Part shown: positions 52,730 to 61,004 of the stretch, piece after piece
How the letters are laid out: each line of letters begins with the position of its first letter
Numbering within the stretch: position 1 is the stretch's first letter
NCBI GenBank assembly: GCA_963750295.1
Contig: CAVVPY010000005.1
Location: forward strand, 62,001-126,000
Length of the DNA: 64,000 bases
Source: CAVVPY01 sp963750295
GTDB lineage: Bacteria > Actinomycetota > Actinomycetes > Mycobacteriales > Jatrophihabitantaceae
Direction of reading: 5' to 3'
Notes under the pieces: generated by a model
Told to the model about the DNA's origin: nothing
Seen by the model: the letters and a program-made list of their open reading frames with translations, nothing else
The model's database searches: none
Translations under genes and position numbers: made by a program

Positions 52730-53505
52730 CGGTGTCCTCTCCTTGTCTGGCGCCTCGGTGTCCGGGCGCCGCGGGCCCGACGGTCGGTGACTCGCGAGCC
52801 AGGGTAGGGCTCCACCACGATCACGGTGGTCGGATCGGCGAGCACGTCCACCCCGCAGCGAGCGATCCGGCCCCGCACCGCAGCGGCCCGGAACGTCTCG
52901 TCCGCTGCCGCCAACTCGTCGGCGGCTCTTGACCCCTTGATCGCGGCGACGGATCCGCCCACCGCGAGCAACGGTAGGCACCATCCCACCAAACGCGGTA
53001 GCGGCGCTACTGCCCGAGCAGTGACCCAATCCGCCAGCCCGGCGGCAGCCCGGGCCTGCGGGTCCTCCGCGCGTCCGCAGACCACCTCGACCCGATCGGC
53101 GACGCCCAGCAGGTGGACGGCCTCGGTGAGAAAGTCGCAGCGCCGGCGCATCGGTTCGAGCAGGCACAGCCGCAGGTCTGGACGGTGAATCGCCAGCACG
53201 AGACCCGGCAGGCCCGCGCCCGATCCGACGTCGATCACGCGACTGCCTGCCGGGATGAGGTCGGCGATGACCGCGCAGTTGAGCAGGTGTCGCGTCCACA
53301 GTCGCCCCGGCTCACGCGGCCCGATCAGCCCGCGTAGCACGCCCTGCTCGGCGAGGAACCGAGCGAACTGCCGGGCGAGCCCCACCTGGTCACCGAACAC
53401 CAGCCCGGCCTCGACCGGCGCCGGCTCGACGGTTACTCCAGCCTCCGCGGCAACCTCACTGCCCGCGGAACTGGCCTTCTCGGCGGCTGGATCGGGGCCG
53501 CACAC
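52726..53505 (-). CDS. rsmG: 16S rRNA (guanine527-N7) methyltransferase RsmG (GidB)
   Basis: A 259-residue SAM methyltransferase: FARFLAEQGVLRGLIGPREP then GRLWTRHLLNCAVI (family start), SAM motif VIDVGSGAGLPGLVLAIHRP, LLEPMRRRCDFL, VVCGRAEDPQARAAAGLADW and VTARAVAPLPRLVGWCLPLL. It methylates G527 of 16S rRNA; loss gives low streptomycin resistance. The GTG at 53505 is the first in-frame start after the jag stop (24 bases away). The stop overlaps parA by 4 bases, so jag-rsmG-parA-parB is one run. Confidence 0.93.
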   Translation of the reverse strand: MCGPDPAAEKASSAGSEVAAEAGVTVEPAPVEAGLVFGDQVGLARQFARFLAEQGVLRGLIGPREPGRLWTRHLLNCAVIADLIPAGSRVIDVGSGAGLPGLVLAIHRPDLRLCLLEPMRRRCDFLTEAVHLLGVADRVEVVCGRAEDPQARAAAGLADWVTARAVAPLPRLVGWCLPLLAVGGSVAAIKGSRAADELAAADETFRAAAVRGRIARCGVDVLADPTTVIVVEPYPGSRVTDRRARGARTPRRQTRRGHR

Positions 53506-53528
53506 GGTCGGCGGGCCGGACGTCTCGG

Positions 53529-54189
53529 TCAGGGGGCGAGCAGCACGACAACCCGGCGGTTCGGCTCCTCGCCCTCGGACTCGCTACGTACGCCGTCGAT
53601 GCCGGTGATCGTGTCGTGGACGACCTTGCGCTCGAACGGGTTCATCGGTGCCAGCCGCTGGGCCTCGCCCGCGTCCAGCACCTGCGTCGCGGTGTCGGCG
53701 GCGAGCGCGGACAGCTCGGCCCGGCGTGCCTGCCGGTGGCCGCTGATGTCGAGCATCAAGCGGCTGCGGTTGCCGGTCTTCTGTGCGACGGCGAGCCGGG
53801 TCAGCTCTTGCAGCGCGTCCAGCGTCTCGCCGTGCTGCCCGACCAGCGACTGCAAGCCGCTGCCGATGATCGCGACGATCGCGCGGTCGTTCTCGACGTC
53901 GAGGTCGATGTCGCCGTCGTAGTCGACGATGTCGAGCAGTCGCTCTAGATAGTCGGCGGCAATGTCGCCCTCGACGACGAGGTGCGCGTTCGGGTCGGTG
54001 TCCTCGTCGGCGTCGGTGTCCTTCGTCGCCGGTGCCGTCGCCGGTGCCGTCGCCGGTGCCGTCGGCGGCGACAGCGTGGGCACCGCTGTCCGGCACCGCT
54101 GATCGCGCACCGCTGTCGGCGCGGGGGCCGTCCTCGGCAACGTCCTGCACGTCGTGCTCGGTTGCGAGCTCGCTCGCGGTCTCACTCAT
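53529..54189 (-). CDS. jag: Jag/KhpB-type KH-R3H RNA-binding protein (probable single-base frameshift)
   Basis: The conserved part reads HLVVEGDIAADYLERLLDIV, DYDGDIDLDVENDRAIVAI, the KH domain IGSGLQSLVGQHGETLDALQ, LMLDISGHRQARRAEL, and the R3H ERKVVHDTITGIDGVRSESE. The natural start is the ATG at 54189 (AAGGAG 9 bases before), which gives an acidic N-terminus MSETASELATEHDVQDVAED like that of mycobacterial Rv3920c. That frame loses phase near 54020-54030, after three copies of GGCACCGGCGAC; removing one base there restores the chain. Alternatively a GTG at 54185 opens the downstream frame throughout but yields a Pro/Thr-rich N-terminus. KhpB-type proteins act in post-transcriptional and cell-envelope control. 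Confidence 0.8.
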
Positions 54190-54228
54190 CTCGTGGCACT
54201 CCTTGGTGCAACTGGGGGTCGGGCTTGG

Positions 54229-55326
54229 TCAGCGTCGTTTCTTCTTGCCGGGTGGTCGTTTGCCCCCGCCGCCGCCGGGGCGATTCGGGCGTTGGCCGGG
54301 TCGAGGTGTGGTCGAGCGCGCGGCCGGCGACTCGCCGGTGCCCTGCTTGCCGGTGGCGGGCTCAGCGTCGTCCTTCGCCGTGCCGGCATTCTGCGTCGTC
54401 GCCGAGCCCTCGGGATCCTTCACCAGCGTCGCCCGACCGCGGCCATCGCGGACCGGTCGTTGACCCGGCTTCGGAGCGAGCGTGCGGCCGACCACCCCGG
54501 TCTCGGGGACGTCCTTCGGCGCATGTGGGTGATAGCGGTTGATGTACATCTGTTGCAGCAACGTCCAGGTATTGGAGGTGAACCAGTACAGCAGCACACC
54601 GAGCGGGAAGATGATCCCCGAGAACAGCACCGACACGGGGATGAACACCCGCATCAACCGCTGGACGGTGGCGGCGGTGCCGGTCGGCACGGTGGTCAGG
54701 TTGGCCATCGCGAGCCGCTGCGTGTAGAACGTGGCGGCGGCGCTGATGACGACCAGCACGACCGTCACGATCCGCGTTGCGGACGGGTCGCCGGCCAGCA
54801 GGTGGATCTTCTCCGACGTGTCGTGCAGCGATGCGGCCAGCGGTGCGCCGAAGAGCCGCGCCTTCGCCGACTCGCACGTCTCGGATTTGGTGAACGTGTA
54901 GAGGGTGAGCAGATGGCTCCCGCCGCGGGCCGGGTCGTCGCACACCGCTGCCGAGTTCGAGACGTGCCGCAGCACGTGATAGAGCGAGATGAAGATCGGG
55001 ATCTGCAAGAACATCGGCAGGCAGCCGGCCAGCGGATTGAAGCCCTGGTCCTGCTGCAGCTTCATCATCTGCCGCTGCATCTCGGCGCGATCGCCCTTGT
55101 ACTTCTCGCGCAGTGCCTGGATCTTGGGCTGCATCTCCTGCATGTGCCGCTGGTACTTCACTTGCTTGACGAACAGGCGGAACAGCAACAGCCGAGCCGT
55201 GACCACGAGGAACACGATCGACATCGACCAGTTCAGCCCGCTGGCGGAGTCCATACCGAGCGCGGTGAACAGTTGGTGCCACCGCAGCAGCACCCACGAC
55301 ACGGCCGTGTACAGGAAGTCGAGCAC
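54229..55326 (-). CDS. yidC: Membrane protein insertase YidC (Oxa1 family)
   Basis: A 365-residue protein. The N-terminal segment MLDFLYTAVSWVLLRWHQLF is followed by five membrane segments with the insertase core: RLLLFRLFVKQVKYQRHMQE (positive hairpin), FNPLAGCLPMFLQIPIFISL then YHVLRHV, FYTQRLAMANLTT and FPLGVLLYWFTSNTWTLLQQ. The C-terminal tail is long, basic and Pro/Gly-rich (ends GKRPPGKKKRR), likely ribosome-binding. It inserts proteins into the inner membrane with SecYEG or alone. GTG start. It lies 39 bases before jag and 11 after yidD. Confidence 0.95.
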   Translation of the reverse strand: MLDFLYTAVSWVLLRWHQLFTALGMDSASGLNWSMSIVFLVVTARLLLFRLFVKQVKYQRHMQEMQPKIQALREKYKGDRAEMQRQMMKLQQDQGFNPLAGCLPMFLQIPIFISLYHVLRHVSNSAAVCDDPARGGSHLLTLYTFTKSETCESAKARLFGAPLAASLHDTSEKIHLLAGDPSATRIVTVVLVVISAAATFYTQRLAMANLTTVPTGTAATVQRLMRVFIPVSVLFSGIIFPLGVLLYWFTSNTWTLLQQMYINRYHPHAPKDVPETGVVGRTLAPKPGQRPVRDGRGRATLVKDPEGSATTQNAGTAKDDAEPATGKQGTGESPAARSTTPRPGQRPNRPGGGGGKRPPGKKKRR

Positions 55327-55337
55327 GCGAGAAACTC

Positions 55338-55688
55338 CTAGGCAGCCGGGTGGGCGGGTCGAGGACGACGGGCGCGGGGACGAACGGGCGGCGGCGAGGC
55401 AGGTGCGATGACCGCGTCGCGGCCATCGGGCTCAACGCGCTGCGGTACCGGGTCGTGCCCGCCGGTGTGGAAGGGGTGGCAGCGCAGCAGCCGCCGCACG
55501 GCCAGCCAGCTGCCACGGGCACCGCCGAAACGTTCGATCGCCTCGATCGCGTACGCCGAGCACGACGGGGTGAATCGGCAGCGCGGCGCGAAGGCCGGGC
55601 TGATCGCGGTTCGGTACCAGCGCAGGACCCGCAGGCCGGCGCGCGCGACCGGTCCCGGCGACCCGGACTCCGTCCGGCCGGAGGTCAC
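55338..55688 (-). CDS. yidD: YidD, membrane protein insertion efficiency factor
   Basis: A 116-residue protein with the DUF37 pattern: RAGLRVLRWYRTAISPAFAP then RCRFTPSCSAYAIEAIERFG, SWLAVRRLLRCHPFHTGGHD and PVP. The three cysteines and the PFHTGGHDPVP end are conserved. It helps YidC-dependent insertion. The C-terminal 25 residues are Arg/Pro-rich and variable. The GTG start overlaps the rnpA stop by 4 bases. Confidence 0.93.
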   Translation of the reverse strand: MTSGRTESGSPGPVARAGLRVLRWYRTAISPAFAPRCRFTPSCSAYAIEAIERFGGARGSWLAVRRLLRCHPFHTGGHDPVPQRVEPDGRDAVIAPASPPPVRPRARRPRPAHPAA

Positions 55689-56047
55689 GAGCGGACCCGG
55701 CGCAGCGCGCTGTCGAGATCGGTCCCGAGTCGGGCGTAGCTGGCATTGACGACCGTCGGCAGCGCTCGGACCACGGTGCCGCTGCCGTCCGGCAGCTTCG
55801 CGACGCGGTCAGCCAGCAGCGCACGCAGACGCCGGCTGACCCGATGCCGCACGACGCTGCCCCCGACCGTCCGGCCCACAATCAGCCCGACCCGAGCCGC
55901 ACCGGTCGGGGCAGGCTCGCTCAAGACAGGCTCGCTCAAGACAGAGCGGTGGTGAACCACAAGGGTGCCCGAACGGGCGCGCGCGCCATACCGGACGATC
56001 GTCGCAAACTCCGACGATCGCCGCAGACGGTGCACAGGGGGCAGCAC
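55685..56047 (-). CDS. rnpA: Ribonuclease P protein component
   Basis: A 120-residue protein: MLPPVHRLRRSSEFATIVRY at the start, VGLIVGRTVGGSVVRHRVSR then RLR, which holds the conserved RNR-like box (here VVRHRVSRRLR) binding the RNA subunit, and the end LDSALRRVRS. It matures tRNA 5' ends with the RNase P RNA, whose gene is not in this window. An internal VLSEPVLSEP duplication (residues 36-45) is a small local repeat. It follows rpmH. Confidence 0.92.
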   Translation of the reverse strand: MLPPVHRLRRSSEFATIVRYGARARSGTLVVHHRSVLSEPVLSEPAPTGAARVGLIVGRTVGGSVVRHRVSRRLRALLADRVAKLPDGSGTVVRALPTVVNASYARLGTDLDSALRRVRS

Positions 56048-56073
56048 TGGACGCTGCGGGACGGTCAGCCGGG

Positions 56074-56211
56074 TCAGGCGGACAGCTCGCGGCGACCCTT
56101 ACGGCGCCGCGTAGCGATGATGGCGCGGCCCGCGCGGGTCCGCATCCGAAGGCGGAACCCATGGGTCTTGGCCCGCCGGCGGTTGTTCGGCTGGAAGGTG
56201 CGCTTGCTCAC
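56074..56211 (-). CDS. rpmH: Ribosomal protein bL34
   Basis: A 45-residue protein read from a GTG at 56211: MSKRTFQPNNRRRAKTHGFR, LRMRTRAGRAIIATRRRKGR and RELSA. The KRTFQPNNRRRAKxHGFR block is invariant in bL34. It is the first gene left of dnaA, transcribed away from it, as in nearly all actinobacteria. Confidence 0.96.
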   Translation of the reverse strand: MSKRTFQPNNRRRAKTHGFRLRMRTRAGRAIIATRRRKGRRELSA

Positions 56212-56842
56212 GGTCGGACTCCATCGCCTCGATGATCGTGGTGGTCACGATGCTGTGGACCCGCATGCCGGGTGGTCGCCAGGCGCGACCTGCAGCCCGA
56301 CGAATGGCGGCTACGCACGCGAGTGCGGCGACCGACGTCCGGGTCCGCTCCACGGTACGGATCGTGGACCGTGCAGGTCAAACCGCCACGGTCCGGCGAA
56401 TCCCCGGGACGGGGCCACACCGGGGCGGGTCAGGACCGGCGAAGGGGTCGAAAGGGCGCACATCTTAGGCACGAACGCGCCAGCACATGGGACCTTTTCC
56501 GACGACACGCCGGGCTCTATTGTCGTCCCTCCGCAGGCACTGTTAGGTTCCCCCACCGGGTCCGCACGACGGCGTGCGAACGCATTGCTCCACCGGTCAC
56601 CCGACTCGGTCCACGAGAAGTCCGCCACAGAACTACTACGGCACCAGCCAGTACGCCCCGCCGCACCCGCGCATGGGGCCATGCCGTACACAGTTGTGGA
56701 CAACTATGTGGATTCCGCACGCTGGGCACAGTCCACGGTGTGTCGCAGTGGGTCGCCTGCCGTTGGCCCGAGCACCACGCTCGGGCAACCTCGGTAACGC
56801 AACCTCGACGGGCATGACAACTGGCTGGAGTGAATCCGACTC
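56212..56842. promoter_or_regulatory. rpmH-dnaA intergenic region (631 bases)
   Basis: No gene is seen; open frames here are shadows without motifs. It should hold the divergent promoters of rpmH and dnaA. The notable site is a perfect DnaA box (TGTGGACAA, 56695-56703) within a near-palindrome AGTTGTGGACAACT, with a weaker TGTGGATTC 6 bases further on. These suggest DnaA autoregulation or accessory origin boxes. Confidence 0.7.
56695..56703 (-). promoter_or_regulatory. Perfect DnaA box upstream of dnaA
   Basis: TGTGGACAA, the exact complement of TTGTCCACA, 140 bases before the dnaA start. It is a better match than any box in the dnaA-dnaN interval. Confidence 0.75.
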
Positions 56843-58372
56843 GTGGACGACAAGAGCGACCTTGTTGGCGTCTGGGACCGCACGAGCCGACGCTTCGAGC
56901 ATGACGACACCCTCCGTCCGCAGCACAAGGCGTGGCTGAGCCTGACCCGGCTGCTCGGCGTGGTCGAGGACACCGCCCTGCTGGCCGCGCCGAACGAGTT
57001 CGTCCGCGACTACCTCGACAACCGGCTACGCCCCTACCTCGCCGAGATCCTCGGCCAGGAAATCGGGCACGACGTGCAGATCGCCGTCACCGTCCAGACC
57101 GTGGACGATCCCGTGACCGACGCCGACCCGGACGCCGACGCCGACACCGAGGACGACTACGACAAGTACGTCGACGAGGTGGACGACACCGCCTCGGGGT
57201 ACGCGGCCGAGTACCCCGGCGACACGTTCAGCGACTCCGACTCCTTCGACGCGGTGGACCAGGACGGCACCCGCAGCGGACCCCGGCGACCGATGCCCAC
57301 ACCCGGCAACGGTGCCCGGCCGGCGCGGGCGCCCGGCGAGGCGCGGCTGAACCCGAAGTACACCTTCGACACCTTCGTCATCGGCGCGAGCAACCGGTTC
57401 ACCCACGCCGCGGCGGTCGCAGTCGCCGAGGCGCCGGCCCGCGCGTACAACCCGCTGTTCGTCTACGGCGACTCGGGACTGGGCAAGACGCACCTGCTGC
57501 ACGCCATCGGTCACTACGCACAGCGACTGCAGCCGGGGCTGCGCACCCGCTACGTCAGCAGCGAGGAGTTCACCAACGACTTCATCAACTCCGTCCGAGA
57601 CGACAAGATGCAGGCCTTCCAGTCCCGCTACCGCTCGGTCGACCTGCTGCTGATCGACGACATCCAGTTCCTGGAGCGCGCCGAACGGACGCAGGAGGAG
57701 TTCTTCCACACGTTCAACACCCTGCACAACGCGAACAAGCAGATCGTCATCAGCTCGGACAAGGCCCCGCGCCAGCTCGCCTCGCTCGAGGATCGGCTGC
57801 GCACCCGCTTCGAATGGGGCCTGACGACCGACGTCCAGGCCCCCGACCTCGAGACCCGCATCGCGATCCTGCGCAAGAAGGCCGCCCAGGAGGGCATGAA
57901 CCTGCCGCCAGAGGTGCTCGAGTTCATCGCCACCCGCGTGCAGAGCAACATCCGCGAGCTCGAGGGCGCGCTGATCCGGGTGACGGCGTTCGCCAGCCTG
58001 AACCGGCAGATCATCGACATGCGGCTGACCGAGACGGTGCTCAAGGACCTGGTCGGCGAGTCGAACGCACCCGAGATCACCGCCGCTACGATCATGGCCG
58101 TCACCGCCGAGTACTTCGCGGTCACGCTCGACGATCTCACCGGCAGTTCGCGCAGCCGGGCCCTCGTCGGCGCGCGGCAGATGGCGATGTATCTGTGCCG
58201 CGAGCTGACCGACCTCTCCCTGCCGAGCATCGGCCGGCTGTTCGGCAACCGCGACCACACCACGGTGCTGCACGCCGAACGCAAGGTGAAGACCCAGATC
58301 CTGGAGAAACTGACCGCCTACAACCAGATCAGCGAGCTCACCAGCCGGATCAAGCTCCGGTCCCGAGCATGA
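56843..58372 (+). CDS. dnaA: Chromosomal replication initiator DnaA
   Basis: A 509-residue protein. Domain I about 1-85, an acidic linker of about 80 residues (VTDADPDADADTEDDYDKYV), then AAA+ domain III: NPLFVYGDSGLGKTHLLHAI (Walker A), DLLLIDDIQFLE (Walker B), sensor QIVISSDKAPRQLASLEDRL then RTRFEWGL. Domain IV ends with the DNA-binding signature SRALVGARQMAMYLCRELTD, LSLPSIGRLFGNRDHTTVLH. It opens the origin. The start is GTG 56843, with CTGGAG upstream. Confidence 0.97.
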   Translation: MDDKSDLVGVWDRTSRRFEHDDTLRPQHKAWLSLTRLLGVVEDTALLAAPNEFVRDYLDNRLRPYLAEILGQEIGHDVQIAVTVQTVDDPVTDADPDADADTEDDYDKYVDEVDDTASGYAAEYPGDTFSDSDSFDAVDQDGTRSGPRRPMPTPGNGARPARAPGEARLNPKYTFDTFVIGASNRFTHAAAVAVAEAPARAYNPLFVYGDSGLGKTHLLHAIGHYAQRLQPGLRTRYVSSEEFTNDFINSVRDDKMQAFQSRYRSVDLLLIDDIQFLERAERTQEEFFHTFNTLHNANKQIVISSDKAPRQLASLEDRLRTRFEWGLTTDVQAPDLETRIAILRKKAAQEGMNLPPEVLEFIATRVQSNIRELEGALIRVTAFASLNRQIIDMRLTETVLKDLVGESNAPEITAATIMAVTAEYFAVTLDDLTGSSRSRALVGARQMAMYLCRELTDLSLPSIGRLFGNRDHTTVLHAERKVKTQILEKLTAYNQISELTSRIKLRSRA

Positions 58373-58705
58373 TCGACGACCGTACACAGACTGTGGGCGA
58401 GGCTGTGGAGAACCCTGTCGATACCGCCGTTGCTCATGTGCACGACATCCCAGTGACACCCTCCGTCCACGCTTTGTCCCCACGACCGGGCATGATCTGC
58501 TCACGACTGTCCACAGGGCTCACCCGTGTCGGGCGCCGGTTCTCCGGGCGATTGGCAAGGTTGTCCCCAGAATGCACAGCAGCGACGAAGACAACGAATA
58601 TCTCTCTCCCGTAAGGCAACAGACAACGGCGTTAGCTACTGGGGACATCCCGGGACGCCCGGGACGGTTCCGCGGCACGGGCCGCGATCACGATGGAGGC
58701 AGGGC
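58373..58705. other. oriC, dnaA-dnaN intergenic region with DnaA boxes
   Basis: The 333-base spacer holds at least four 8-of-9 matches to TTRTCCACA: TGTGGAGAA (58404-58412, reverse), TTGTCCCCA (58474-58482), CTGTCCACA (58507-58515) and TTGTCCCCA (58561-58569). A weaker TGTGGGCGA lies at 58392-58400. A short AT-richer stretch (ACAACGAATATC, about 58591-58602) follows. Position between dnaA and dnaN is where actinobacterial origins lie. The dnaN ribosome site GGAGG is at about 58695. Confidence 0.85.
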
Positions 58706-59854
58706 ATGAAGTTCCGGGTCGAGCGCGACGTACTCGCCGATGCGGTCAGCTGGGCGGCGCGCAGTCTGTCGACCCGGCCGACGATGCCGGTTCTGGCCGG
58801 GCTGCTGCTGTCGGTGACCGGCGAGCAGCTGAGCATCTCCGGTTTCGACCTGGAGGCATCGACCGAGGTCGACCTCGACGTCACCGCGGCCGCCGCCGGG
58901 CAGGCGCTGGTGTCCGGCCGGCTGCTCGCCGAGATCACCAAGGCGCTGCCACCGCACCCGGTCGACGTGACCGTCGAGGGCTCGCGGCTGACGATCTCGT
59001 GTGGTTCGTCCCGGTTCACGCTGCCGACGATGCCCGTCGAGGACTACCCGCGGTTGCCGAACATGCCCAGCACAGCGGGGACGGTGCCCAGCACCGAGTT
59101 CGCGCACGCGGTCAACCAGGTGGCCATCGCCGCCGGCCGCGACGACACGCTGCCGATGCTCACCGGCGTCCGGCTCGAGATCGACGGCTCGCGGCTGACC
59201 CTCGCCGCCACCGACCGCTACCGCCTGGCGGTGCGTGAGCTGGACTGGAACCCGGACGATCCCGGTGCGGAGGCCGTGCAGGTGCTCGTCCCGGCACGCA
59301 CGCTCAATGATGCGGCCAAGAGCCTGGCCTCCGGCGAGTTGCTCACGATTGCGCTGTCCGGCACGGCCGCGGGCGCATCCGGTGAGGGCATCATCGGTTT
59401 CAGTGGCACCTCGCACGGCCGGGCCAGCCGTGCGACGACGCGCCTGCTTGATGCGACCTTCCCCGCCTACCGGTCGCTGCTGCCCAACGAGTGGTCCTCG
59501 GCCGCCGAGATCACGGTGGCGCCGCTCGTCGACGCGGTACGCCGCGTCGCGCTCGTCGCCGACCGGAACACCCCGGTCCGGCTGGAGTTCAGCGCCGGAA
59601 CGCTCGCCCTGACTGCCGGCGCCGAGGACGAGGGCCGCGCCGAGGAGCAGCTCGAGGTCGACTACGACGGCGACGAGATCACCACGGCGTTCAATCCACA
59701 GTTCCTACTCGACGGGCTCGGCGCCCTGACGGTGCCGACCGCGCGGATGCTGTTCACCTCGCCGAACAAGCCGGTGGTGCTTCGTCCGGACAGTGCCGCC
59801 GCGGACGCCGGCGAGTACACCTACGTCATGATGCCGGTCCGGCTGCCGGGCTGA
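58706..59854 (+). CDS. dnaN: DNA polymerase III beta subunit (sliding clamp)
   Basis: A 382-residue protein. ATG 58706 (MKFRVERDVLADAVSWAARS) is set by GGAGG 8 bases upstream; longer in-frame readings run into oriC. Three clamp domains are visible: VLAGLLLSVTGEQLSISGFD, EFAHAVNQVAIAAGRDDTLP then MLTGVRLEIDGSRLTLAATD and RYRLAVREL, and FNPQFLLDGLGAL followed by the closing EYTYVMMPVRL typical of bacterial clamps. It tethers polymerase to DNA. recF starts 1 base after its stop. Confidence 0.96.
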   Translation: MKFRVERDVLADAVSWAARSLSTRPTMPVLAGLLLSVTGEQLSISGFDLEASTEVDLDVTAAAAGQALVSGRLLAEITKALPPHPVDVTVEGSRLTISCGSSRFTLPTMPVEDYPRLPNMPSTAGTVPSTEFAHAVNQVAIAAGRDDTLPMLTGVRLEIDGSRLTLAATDRYRLAVRELDWNPDDPGAEAVQVLVPARTLNDAAKSLASGELLTIALSGTAAGASGEGIIGFSGTSHGRASRATTRLLDATFPAYRSLLPNEWSSAAEITVAPLVDAVRRVALVADRNTPVRLEFSAGTLALTAGAEDEGRAEEQLEVDYDGDEITTAFNPQFLLDGLGALTVPTARMLFTSPNKPVVLRPDSAAADAGEYTYVMMPVRLPG

Positions 59855-59855
59855 C

Positions 59856-61004
59856 GTGTTCGTCCGGCATCTCTCGATCGCCGATTTCCGCAGCTGGACC
59901 ACCGCGGACGTCGCGTTCGAACCCGGTCCGAGCGTTTTCGTGGGGTCGAACGGCCAGGGCAAGACCAACCTCGTCGAAGCGCTCGGTTATCTGGCCACGC
60001 TCGGCAGCCACCGGGTGGCCACCGATGCTCCCCTCGTCCGTACCGGCGCCGAGCGCGCCGTCGTCCGGGCGGCCGTCGCCTCGTCCGGGCGCGAGCTGCG
60101 AGTCGAGGTCGAGATCACGCCGGGCCGGGCCAACCGGGCCCGCCTCAACGGCGCGCCGGTCCCCCGACCCCGGGACGTGCTGGGCGTGCTGCGGTGGGTG
60201 CTGTTCGCGCCCGAGGATCTCGCGATCGTGCGCGGGGACCCGGCCGAGCGGCGCCGGTTCCTGGACGAGCTGGTGGTCGCCCGCTCGCCACGGATGGCGG
60301 CCGTCCGGTCGGACTACGAGCGCGTGCTCAAGCAGCGCGCGGCCCTGTTGAAGTCCGCCGGGGCGTCACGACGCTCCGGCGCGGCACCGGAGCTGGCCAC
60401 GCTCGACGTGTGGGACGGCCACCTGGCCGAACACGGGGCCGAGCTGCTGGCCGCGCGACTCTCGGCGGTCGCTGCGTTGCGGCCGCACGCGGTCGCCGCC
60501 TACGCGCAGGTCGCGCCGGTGAGCGCGCCGCTCGACCTGCGCTACGCCGCGTCGGTACCCCTCGCGGCCGGCTCGGACGAGGTCGTCCCCGGCGCCGCGG
60601 ACTTGCAGCCGCTGCTGCTGGCCGAGCTGTCCCGAATGCGCACGACCGAACTCGAGCGCGGCATGAACCTCGTCGGGCCGCACCGCGACGAGCTCGACCT
60701 CGCACTCGGCGAGCTGCCGGTTCGCGGCTACGCCAGCCACGGCGAGGGCTGGTCGGTGGCGCTGGCGCTGCGCCTGGGCAGCTACGAGCTGCTGCGGGCC
60801 GACCACCCGTCCGGCGGCGACCCGGTCCTCGTCCTCGACGACGTGTTCGCCGAACTCGACGTGCACCGGCGCGAGCAGCTGGCGCTGGTGGCCAGCAAGG
60901 CCGAGCAGGCCATCGTGACCGCGGCCGTCGACTCGGACGTCCCGGCCGTGCTGGCGGGCGCCCGGTACGAGGTCGCGGACGGACTGGTGACCCGTGCCGG
61001 CTGA
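59856..61004 (+). CDS. recF: DNA replication and repair protein RecF
   Basis: A 382-residue SMC-like ATPase. It starts MFVRHLSIADFRSWTTADVA (GTG). Walker A VGSNGQGKTNLVEALGYL, LFAPEDLAIVRGDPAERRRF then LDELV, the signature ASHGEGWSVALALRL (in place of the usual SxGQ: here SHGEGWS, a variant), and Walker B VLVLDDVFAELDVHRREQL. It loads RecA at gaps. The usual Gln of the RecF signature loop reads Glu-Gly here, worth noting but seen in other actinobacteria as far as I recall. It overlaps the DUF721 gene by 11 bases. Confidence 0.94.
   Translation: MFVRHLSIADFRSWTTADVAFEPGPSVFVGSNGQGKTNLVEALGYLATLGSHRVATDAPLVRTGAERAVVRAAVASSGRELRVEVEITPGRANRARLNGAPVPRPRDVLGVLRWVLFAPEDLAIVRGDPAERRRFLDELVVARSPRMAAVRSDYERVLKQRAALLKSAGASRRSGAAPELATLDVWDGHLAEHGAELLAARLSAVAALRPHAVAAYAQVAPVSAPLDLRYAASVPLAAGSDEVVPGAADLQPLLLAELSRMRTTELERGMNLVGPHRDELDLALGELPVRGYASHGEGWSVALALRLGSYELLRADHPSGGDPVLVLDDVFAELDVHRREQLALVASKAEQAIVTAAVDSDVPAVLAGARYEVADGLVTRAG

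Noticed and set aside
56212..56842. Several 70-180 residue frames between rpmH and dnaA
   Set aside because: No ribosome site plus motif combination and composition typical of out-of-frame GC-rich DNA. The region is regulatory.
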